Of a DNA stretch of 12,436 nucleotides, positions 7,422-12,436 are shown piece by piece. Positions within the stretch are counted from its first letter, which is position 1, and every line of letters begins with the position of its first letter. This DNA comes from Tectiglobus sp963922535 (GTDB lineage Bacteria; Pseudomonadota; Alphaproteobacteria; Rhizobiales; Hyphomicrobiaceae): NCBI GenBank assembly GCA_963922535.1, contig CAWUIN010000082.1, positions 1-12,436 of the forward strand, given 5' to 3'. Position numbers and translations under genes: made by a program. The notes under the pieces are model-generated. The model was given only the letters and a program-made list of their open reading frames with translations, searched no databases and had not been told where the DNA came from.

Positions 7422-7440
7422 TGACGTAGACGTCACGTCA
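7422..7440. repeat. Inverted repeat TGACGT-AG-ACGTCA with a third half-site at the serC stop
   Basis: TGACGT (7422-7427) and ACGTCA (7430-7435) form perfect 6 bp arms 2 bp apart, and a further ACGTCA overlaps at 7435-7440, covering the serC stop codon. The 2 bp centre is too short for an RNA hairpin loop, so a protein-binding site is more likely than a terminator. It may also be chance. Confidence 0.35.
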
Positions 7441-8616
7441 GGCGGCCGCGGCGGCAGCCTTAGCCTTGGTTGCTGCAAAGGCCCAGTCCAGCCATGGTGT
7501 CAGAGCTTCGAGATCGGCGGCTTCGACCGTTGAGCCTGTCCATATCCTGAGGCCTGGCGGCGCATTGCGGTAGGCAGCGATATCGTAGGCAACGCCCTCC
7601 TGCTCCAATAGCCCGGCCAAGCCCTTGGCGAATGCGGCCTGGCTGGCTTTAGGCAGCCCGGCAATCGCCGGATCGACGATTTTCAGGCACACGGATGTGT
7701 TTGAGCGTGTTGCAGGATCGACGGCGAGATTGGCAACCCAGGAGGTACGCTGAACCCATTGGTGCAGGACATCGGCATTACGGTCGGCGCGTGCCATGAG
7801 TGCGCTCGCACCACCGGTGCGCTCGGCCCAGGCCAGCGTATCGAGATAATCCTCAACGCACAGCATTGACGGAGTGTTAATCGTCTCGCCGGCGAAAATC
7901 CCGCTGATCAGTTTGCCATTTTTTGTCAGACGAAAGATCTTTGGCAACGGCCAGGGCGGGCTGTAGCTTTCAAGCCGCGCGACCGCACGCGGCGAAAGCA
8001 CTAGCATGCCGTGCGCCGCCTCCCCTCCCAACACCTTTTGCCAGGAGAACGTGAAAACATCGACCTTCATCCAATCAATCGGCTGGGCAAATGCAGCGGA
8101 TGTCGCATCGGCAAATGTCAGCCCGGCGCGTTCTGCCGGAATCCAATCATAATCCGGGATACGCACGCCCGACGTCGTCCCGTTTGAGGTAAACAGTACG
8201 TCTCGGTTAAAATCGACGGCTGTGAAATCCGGCAGTACGCCATACTCCGCCTGCAACACCCGGCAATCTGCAAGATCGAGTTCTTTTTGCGCGTCAAGCA
8301 CCCAGCCGGCACCAAAACTTTCCCACGCCAGCATATCCACACCGCGAGCGCCCAACATCGACCACATCGCCATTTCGAAAGCACCGGTGTCAGAGGCCGG
8401 TACAATGGCGCAGTGGTAGGCTTCCGGCATTTCCAACAGCGCCCGTGTTTTTTCAATGGCCAGCTTAAGGCGGGCCTTGCCCTCGGGGGAGCGATGCGAG
8501 CGGCCAAGATAGGCGTTGTCCAAGGCGGCGGTCGACCAGCCGGGCCGTTTTGTGCACGGGCCGGATGAGAAATGGGGATTAGCTGGTTTTACAGCTGGTT
8601 TTACTAGATCGCTCAT
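7438..8616 (-). CDS. serC: Phosphoserine aminotransferase (alphaproteobacterial/Methanosarcina type)
   Basis: A 392-residue PLP-dependent class V aminotransferase that interconverts 3-phosphohydroxypyruvate plus glutamate and O-phosphoserine plus 2-oxoglutarate, the second step of serine synthesis, in the cytoplasm. From the ATG at 8616, it starts with NPHFSSGPCTKRPGW near 13-27, the substrate-loop signature of this SerC type. SNGTTSGVR lies at about 144-152, Asp170 in FADATSAAFA should bind the PLP ring nitrogen, and Lys194 in FSWQKVLGGEAAHG is the expected Schiff-base lysine. GLRIWTGSTVE near the C-terminus is also characteristic. The frame extends to a TTG at 8640, but the ATG is preceded by purine-rich GAAGAAGAG and fits family length. 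The C-terminus is an Ala/Lys tail. In many Rhizobiales serA follows serC directly; here an unrelated gene does. A long leader precedes it. Confidence 0.93.
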   Translation of the reverse strand: MSDLVKPAVKPANPHFSSGPCTKRPGWSTAALDNAYLGRSHRSPEGKARLKLAIEKTRALLEMPEAYHCAIVPASDTGAFEMAMWSMLGARGVDMLAWESFGAGWVLDAQKELDLADCRVLQAEYGVLPDFTAVDFNRDVLFTSNGTTSGVRIPDYDWIPAERAGLTFADATSAAFAQPIDWMKVDVFTFSWQKVLGGEAAHGMLVLSPRAVARLESYSPPWPLPKIFRLTKNGKLISGIFAGETINTPSMLCVEDYLDTLAWAERTGGASALMARADRNADVLHQWVQRTSWVANLAVDPATRSNTSVCLKIVDPAIAGLPKASQAAFAKGLAGLLEQEGVAYDIAAYRNAPPGLRIWTGSTVEAADLEALTPWLDWAFAATKAKAAAAAA

Positions 8617-8830
8617 GTCTCTTCTTCCCCAATCCCTCAAGTCCAGTCGTTTGTTCTCGCGTAAAGCCAGTGGAGACGGATTTTTTCACCCAATCCGGCA
8701 GGCCCGTTTGCGCGCGTGAGGCGGCGTTGCATCAAGAAAATGCATCTGCTCGACAAGGCAAATTTGCCCTGCCCAGCAGGGAGTAGCCGAAATCGGCTCA
8801 CGTCTGCCAAACCGACGAGACGTCGCGGCC
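8617..8830 (-). promoter_or_regulatory. Structured serC leader, candidate serC-motif RNA
   Basis: The non-coding stretch before serC holds several hairpins, read on the minus strand from 5': CCCTGC-TGG-GCAGGG (8781-8767), TGCAT/ATGCA with a 7 nt loop (8744-8728), and CGGATT/AATCCG with loop GGGTGAAAA (8697-8677), about 60 nt before the start codon. AGCCG/CGGCT also pairs near 8785-8798. A conserved RNA upstream of serC (the serC motif) was described in alphaproteobacteria from comparative genomics, so a regulatory RNA in this position is expected. I could not align the stretch to the published consensus. No classical T-run terminator is seen. Confidence 0.4.
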
Positions 8831-9041
8831 TGCATATCGGTCTCACCATATCTCACACACAGGCATCCCACTTTATCGACAGGCTGTCACGCCTAACCAG
8901 CATCGTCTCATACTTCAACATGCGGCCAATTAGCCACACTCGCGTTTGAAATGCCAGGGATTTTCATGGGGGATTGCGTCAGATGTGTGAATCAGATTTT
9001 GGCTATTCCTGTCGATTTTAATTAACGGGAGTTTTGACATC
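8831..9041. other. Divergent spacer between serC leader and small ORF
   Basis: Together with the leader this makes a 425 bp gene-free interval. Promoters for serC and for the small plus-strand ORF should lie here, but no clear -35/-10 pair stands out. Overlapping short frames on both strands have no ribosome binding sites or protein-like composition. Confidence 0.4.
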
Positions 9042-9233
9042 ATGCAAAGCAACGCTGAAAGATTGAATAATTTACGATTGATGGTTGCACGCGTTCGCGA
9101 CGGGAGGCTTGAGCGATTGATGCAAAGAGTAAAAAAGCAGCGTGAGCGCTCACAATCGCGTAATCGCGAAAAACTTTTCGAGCAAGCCCGCGAAATCGCC
9201 AAAACACGCCAGGCCACTTTATCAGCTAATTAA
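9042..9233 (+). CDS. Small Arg-rich hypothetical protein
   Basis: A 63-residue ORF with an ATG at 9042 and GGGAG 10 bp upstream. The product is strongly basic, with RVRDGRLERLMQRVKKQRER in the middle, few hydrophobic residues and no cysteine; it should be largely helical and could bind nucleic acid or an acidic partner. I recognise no family. Two hairpins follow its stop. The competing minus-strand frame over the same DNA has low-complexity Ser/Arg/Cys content and no good start, which favours the plus strand. Short length keeps confidence low. Confidence 0.45.
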   Translation: MQSNAERLNNLRLMVARVRDGRLERLMQRVKKQRERSQSRNREKLFEQAREIAKTRQATLSAN

Positions 9234-9242
9234 CTTGCCCGT

Positions 9243-9267
9243 AGTTTAGCTTACCGCAGGCTAAACT
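9243..9267. terminator. 8 bp hairpin after the small ORF
   Basis: AGTTTAGC (9243-9250) and GCTAAACT (9260-9267) pair perfectly around a 9 nt loop, 10 bp past the small ORF's stop. No T-run follows on either strand, so it may be a weak terminator or a 3'-stabilising stem. Confidence 0.45.
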
Positions 9268-9290
9268 CCTCATAAAGTAAGCCTAACCTA

Positions 9291-9311
9291 CCCAAAAAAT
9301 ATCTTTTTGGG
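9291..9311. terminator. Symmetric CCCAAAAA/TTTTTGGG hairpin
   Basis: CCCAAAAA (9291-9298) and TTTTTGGG (9304-9311) pair perfectly around ATATC. It lies 24 bp after the previous hairpin and is symmetric, so it would form on either strand. The T-run is inside the stem rather than after it. Confidence 0.45.
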
Positions 9312-9494
9312 CCTATCCTAAGCTCTCCTGTCTATATCTTACGGTATGCCTTCAGCTGAGCCTCACGAGAGCGACGTTGACGAAATCGTGCCGCTCCAGA
9401 AGCCAGGAGCAAGGTATGTTTTGAGCATATTCCAGTATGAGCGCGCAAGAGCCGGGTTGATTTCTCCCAACGCCTACGCGCTGCAACTGACAGC

Positions 9495-9552
9495 ATGTCC
9501 TGGAAACGGTTGTAGTGCGCTTAAGAAATTCCGTTTCCAGATGTCTTGGAAA
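9495..9552. repeat. Nested direct and inverted repeat
   Basis: CTGGAAACGG (9500-9509) and CCGTTTCCAG (9531-9540) are a perfect 10 bp inverted repeat with a 21 nt centre. The word ATGTCCTGGAAA (9495-9506) recurs as ATGTCTTGGAAA (9541-9552), 11 of 12 identical, directly after the right arm. The unit thus carries three related TGGAAA-type sites in an outward-symmetric plus tandem arrangement. Confidence 0.6.
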
Positions 9553-9563
9553 TTTTATCAATT

Positions 9564-9709
9564 TCACATCAAATTCAAAGAAGTATTGATGAGACTGCGG
9601 CATCGTTAGTTATTTAATCGCAAATATTTCACATCATAAATCACACGATATCACATACTCAGAAAATAGTTTGCGCTGAAATTCTAAGAGCCGAAGTCTT
9701 TTGATGTGA
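9564..9709. repeat. TCACATCA repeats, two direct and one inverted
   Basis: ATTTCACATCA occurs exactly at 9561-9571 and 9626-9636, and the reverse complement TGATGTGA at 9702-9709, just past the stop of the large minus-strand gene. TCACA also recurs at 9641 and 9651, so three TCACA words start 12 and 10 bp apart (9629, 9641, 9651), close to helical phasing. Confidence 0.5.
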
Positions 9710-9714
9710 CAGCT

Positions 9715-12066
9715 TTATTTTTTGTCTCTTCCTCTTAAAGCTCCAAGGAAACGCACAGCCAAGAGATTTGATTTTGTTTTTTCTTTGGGCACAGACTGCT
9801 CATTTACAGATACATCGATCGACGTGCCGTTGTCTCGACTAACGATCTGGACGCTGGCTTCTTCTGCGGCAAAGGCGTAGCGCGCAATTGAAAGACGATT
9901 TTTGTCCCGGCCCGACGCATAGCGATTGAGAGGAATCGCAAGATCTTGTGAAGATATGGATGCATCAACTTGCGCTCCGTCAGCGTCGACATCGGTCGCA
10001 TCCAAACGATCTTGTAAGCTGGACGCCGCCGCCATACGGTCCTTCACAGAAGCAATGTTTTCTTCATATAAAGTCGCATCATGCTCAAAGGCTTGCCGTT
10101 GCTGTGCTGGCTCATTGGCTTTTGGTGGATTGCCATGTCTGTGAACAGGCGCTGACGCCTGTCTCTTCTCCTTGTCCTGAGAACTCTCATTCCTGGCTTT
10201 TCTCTGGATTAATTTTTTCTGCCTGTCTGATTTTGCAGCCTCACGCCCAGCAGCGCAATCAGGATGCTTGTCCTCGGATAAGACATTTTCCCAGGCATCG
10301 GATTGTGTTGTATATGTCGCCATTTTTCCGTCCTCACTCGACGTTTCTAAATGCGGATCCGAACTGAGAGCGATCCCGTCCTGATCCGTCGAGGTATACT
10401 CAGAAAACTCACGAACATTATCTTCTTGCGCATCCATTTTAGCAATCGATACGGCCTGGTCTTCAACAGAGTTATTTTTTTCTTCGCATTCAAGCTCTTG
10501 GCTTAAGGCTTCGGAAACTAATTCAACTGGCTGCTTTTCTATTCCAGCCTCTTTCGATTGGGGTGGAAGCAGTGGCACCCAAGCCTGCTCCGCCGGCATT
10601 GCAAGCGTTGTGGGAACGATCCTGTAGATCTGACGCTGTGCAAAATACGTCAGCTTTCCCTGCGCAAGGATCGCTGCCTGTTCAATCCATTGCTCTTTGT
10701 GCAATCGTCCACCGTCCATGAGCGAAGCCTTAAGATACTTCACGTCATGCGCTGATGCGCTGGCAAGCGCCGCAAAGCTTGAAAAGTTCAATGCTACGAG
10801 TATTTCATAATCTGCATCAGTCAAGCCTTTGATTCGGCGTAAATCATCTGGTTGATCGTCGTTGGCTGCGGTTTCTTCCAAAATTGGCTCTACAATTACA
10901 GAATTGGCGACAAGCTCGTCCATCGCAGCCGTTAAATGCCCTGGAATATCCGATTGCCCAACAACGGCACTAACGCGCTCTTCGGCATCACACGCAGCCT
11001 CGGTTTCATGCTGATGCGATGCAATCAGCACCGAGGCGGCGGGCTGGCTCAGCCCAGCGGTGCGACTGCATGTCAGAAGCGGCAGAATGCTCATTGCCAA
11101 ATCATCTGCATCGTACAGCGCCTTATCGAAATCTTGATGGGTTATATCAAGCCCTGGATTTTCAGGGTTATCTGACTGACTGAATGCCTCGCCGGCCCGA
11201 TCAGGCGTCTCCGGCACGTCCAGCCCCTCCGGGATTGGCGGTTCTACGGCACCTGATTGACAGAGGCGCGCCGCCTGTCCAATCCAATCCTGCTCATGCG
11301 GTACGTTACCAAGCTTCAGCGTCGAACTGATCACCGCGAGATCTACCAGCGTCCAACCTGCAATGTCAGCAAATGTTTTAACCCCCTGACTGCGCAATTG
11401 CAGGGCGATATTGCGATCGATGCCATCGATACGTGTCAGATCATCAACATCAGACTGAACACCGCTACCGCTGACAACGCCATCGGCACTTAACGCACTG
11501 AAACGTTCCGGTTGTTCTTCAGGGTGTGAGCCGACAAATGGCGCTTCGCGCATAGCGGGCTGAGGAAGGCCAAAATCGTCAGGCGTCTCAGCCTTCGTTT
11601 CTTCGTTGATTAATCTTTCATCTCCTGTTGCCGCTATCGGGCTTTTGAGCGGCTCCACCTCGCATTCATCATTCATAACCTCCTGCTTCATGGCTTCCTG
11701 TTGCGGGAGATCTTCGTTTGGCATCTTCTCCTGATGCTCTTTGCTCACTTCGAACTCTGCAACTTCCGGCTCTGGGGGAAAAGATGCCTGATCGGAAGCA
11801 GTATCAGTGTTGGCAACCAGATTGGTTAGCAAATCTATGGCGTCGAGGATCTTCAAGCGCGCCTGAAACAGACGATTATCGTCCAGTTCACGTGCAAGAT
11901 TCTCGGGCAAACCAATTTCATGGATAATATCTTTTTCCTTACGATACGGCTGAGCTGCAACAAATTCTTGATATGCGCACCAGCTCGCATTGTCGGAAAG
12001 CAACTGTTCGAGCTGCTGCTTTTCGTGCAGCAAACCTCGAAGTTGTTCGGTTATTCCATTATTCAT
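9715..12066 (-). CDS. Large acidic protein with two helix-hairpin-helix-like modules
   Basis: A 783-residue protein from the ATG at 12066; an in-frame TTG 15 bp upstream is possible, and neither has a strong Shine-Dalgarno. An N-terminal helical part (about 1-90, QLRGLLHEKQQLEQLL) is followed by long Glu/Asp/Ser/Gln-rich, probably disordered segments. Two copies of one module stand out, at about 207-271 and 406-471. Each begins DDLxRIxGL/I and ends W-I-x-Q-A, with an inner 'TFADIAGWT' or 'SFAALASAS' helix. This is the small HhH-like domain found in rhizobial proteins such as C-terminal extensions of ribosomal protein L21 and of NADH dehydrogenase chain E. The C-terminus (about 735-783) has EEASVQIVSRD and a basic tail. 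There is no signal peptide, membrane span or enzyme motif. A scaffold or nucleic-acid-linked role is a guess. It seems monocistronic. Confidence 0.8.
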   Translation of the reverse strand: MNNGITEQLRGLLHEKQQLEQLLSDNASWCAYQEFVAAQPYRKEKDIIHEIGLPENLARELDDNRLFQARLKILDAIDLLTNLVANTDTASDQASFPPEPEVAEFEVSKEHQEKMPNEDLPQQEAMKQEVMNDECEVEPLKSPIAATGDERLINEETKAETPDDFGLPQPAMREAPFVGSHPEEQPERFSALSADGVVSGSGVQSDVDDLTRIDGIDRNIALQLRSQGVKTFADIAGWTLVDLAVISSTLKLGNVPHEQDWIGQAARLCQSGAVEPPIPEGLDVPETPDRAGEAFSQSDNPENPGLDITHQDFDKALYDADDLAMSILPLLTCSRTAGLSQPAASVLIASHQHETEAACDAEERVSAVVGQSDIPGHLTAAMDELVANSVIVEPILEETAANDDQPDDLRRIKGLTDADYEILVALNFSSFAALASASAHDVKYLKASLMDGGRLHKEQWIEQAAILAQGKLTYFAQRQIYRIVPTTLAMPAEQAWVPLLPPQSKEAGIEKQPVELVSEALSQELECEEKNNSVEDQAVSIAKMDAQEDNVREFSEYTSTDQDGIALSSDPHLETSSEDGKMATYTTQSDAWENVLSEDKHPDCAAGREAAKSDRQKKLIQRKARNESSQDKEKRQASAPVHRHGNPPKANEPAQQRQAFEHDATLYEENIASVKDRMAAASSLQDRLDATDVDADGAQVDASISSQDLAIPLNRYASGRDKNRLSIARYAFAAEEASVQIVSRDNGTSIDVSVNEQSVPKEKTKSNLLAVRFLGALRGRDKK

Positions 12067-12209
12067 TGTCTTAACAATCAAAGCTTACGCGGTTTGTCTG
12101 AACCATCAAACGGTTTTTACAGCAATTCACCTTTTCGATGAGCATGCCACTCAGGAACTCCATCCAGGACGTGTCGTTAGTTAATTCGCATATGCCCTAA
12201 GACTTTTGT

Positions 12210-12239
12210 ATTATGCACGATTAACAGGACTTTATGCAA
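12210..12239 (-). promoter_or_regulatory. Candidate sigma-70 promoter for the large acidic-protein gene
   Basis: On the minus strand TTGCAT (12239-12234) is followed after 18 bp by CATAAT (12215-12210), a 5 of 6 match to the -10 box; the -35 match is only 3 of 6. It would give a leader of about 135 nt before the ATG at 12066. Confidence 0.35.
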
Positions 12240-12253
12240 TAAAGTAGAACTGC

Positions 12254-12276
12254 AGCCTGCACGGCAACGGGCTTTT
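12254..12276 (+). terminator. Terminator-like hairpin with short T-run
   Basis: AGCCTG (12254-12259) pairs with CGGGCT (12268-12273) with one G-U pair and an 8 nt loop, followed by TTT. It has the layout of an intrinsic terminator for a plus-strand transcript, but no plus-strand gene precedes it, so it would have to end a small RNA or be chance. Confidence 0.25.
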
Positions 12277-12436
12277 GGTTAATGGCACAGCTATTTTACG
12301 TTAATAATAAACACACCCCCGGGATCCGTTAACCTTTCGTGCGCATGGCTTATCGAACCAATATACGCTGTCTCCGCTCTTAGAGTCCGTCCCAATAAAA
12401 AACTAAGCATTTCTTAATCTTACAATTCTCCGCACC

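Larger units (their letters stand above)
9234..9714. other. Repeat- and hairpin-rich non-coding interval
   Basis: About 480 bp between the small ORF and the 3' end of the large minus-strand gene. It contains two AT-rich hairpins (9243-9267, 9291-9311), an inverted/direct repeat unit (9495-9552) and repeated TCACATCA words (9564-9709). Frames of 83-87 codons exist on both strands over 9346-9609, but neither has a ribosome binding site and both cross the repeats, so I do not call a gene. A weak UUCG-loop hairpin at 9686-9700 lies just past the minus-strand gene's stop and might end its transcript. A small RNA here is possible but not shown. Confidence 0.5.
12067..12436. other. Upstream region of the large acidic-protein gene
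   Basis: 370 bp to the window edge with no supported gene. It holds a candidate minus-strand promoter (12210-12239), a plus-strand terminator-like hairpin (12254-12276) and one GANTC site (GAGTC, 12383-12387). The far end is AT-rich and may be the promoter region of a gene beyond the window. Confidence 0.5.

Noticed and set aside
8617..8640. N-terminal extension of SerC from a TTG at 8640
   Set aside because: The ATG at 8616 has a purine-rich site upstream and gives the usual family N-terminus.
8838..8867. Very short minus-strand frame (MPVCEIW) in the serC upstream region as an attenuation leader peptide
   Set aside because: It contains no serine codons and no clear ribosome binding site, so it does not fit serine-dependent attenuation.
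9346..9609. 87-codon plus-strand frame (and an 83-codon minus-strand frame over the same DNA)
   Set aside because: No ribosome binding site for either, no recognisable protein features, and both run across the nested repeats; equal openness on both strands suggests chance.
1..12436. tRNA genes, IS elements, integrase, CRISPR array
   Set aside because: No tRNA-like T-arm and acceptor pairing, no transposase-like frame with terminal repeats, and no regularly spaced repeats were found by eye.

Overview
The window looks like chromosomal DNA of an alphaproteobacterium, most likely in the Rhizobiales/Hyphomicrobiales. The evidence is a PodJ-like polarity protein (coiled coil, one membrane span, SEL1 repeats), a SerC of the alphaproteobacterial/Methanosarcina type with a long leader, a membrane-anchored Tim14-like J-domain protein, and a large acidic protein with two copies of the helix-hairpin-helix-like module that rhizobial genomes attach to several proteins. 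I identified families by reading motifs; no database search was run.

Left part (1-4455): the last 37 codons of an unidentified gene, then a J-domain membrane protein on the same strand. Facing them are the podJ-like gene (3' ends 15 bp apart) and, upstream of it on the same strand, a cysQ-type inositol-monophosphatase-fold phosphatase. The ~290 bp podJ upstream region is AT-rich and carries one GANTC (CcrM) site.

Centre (4456-8616): a plus-strand gene encodes an N-terminal patatin phospholipase with complete catalytic motifs fused to a C-terminal SLOG-type Rossmann domain. It is the most interesting gene here. Patatins serve as membrane-degrading effectors in CBASS-type defence and SLOG domains are predicted sensors of nucleotide-derived ligands, so the fusion reads as a one-gene sensor plus effector. 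No cyclic-nucleotide synthase or other defence gene is visible in the window. Converging on it is a secreted, cysteine-rich protein with a peptidase M15/extensin-C-like zinc-site signature, and upstream of that is serC. No serA follows serC.

Right part (8617-12436): a 425 bp region upstream of serC has several hairpins and may hold the serC-associated leader RNA. Next come a small Arg-rich ORF, about 480 bp of repeat- and hairpin-rich non-coding DNA, and a ~783-residue acidic, probably disordered protein on the minus strand. The last 370 bp contain a candidate promoter for that gene and no convincing coding region.

I found no tRNA, rRNA, insertion sequence, integrase or CRISPR array.
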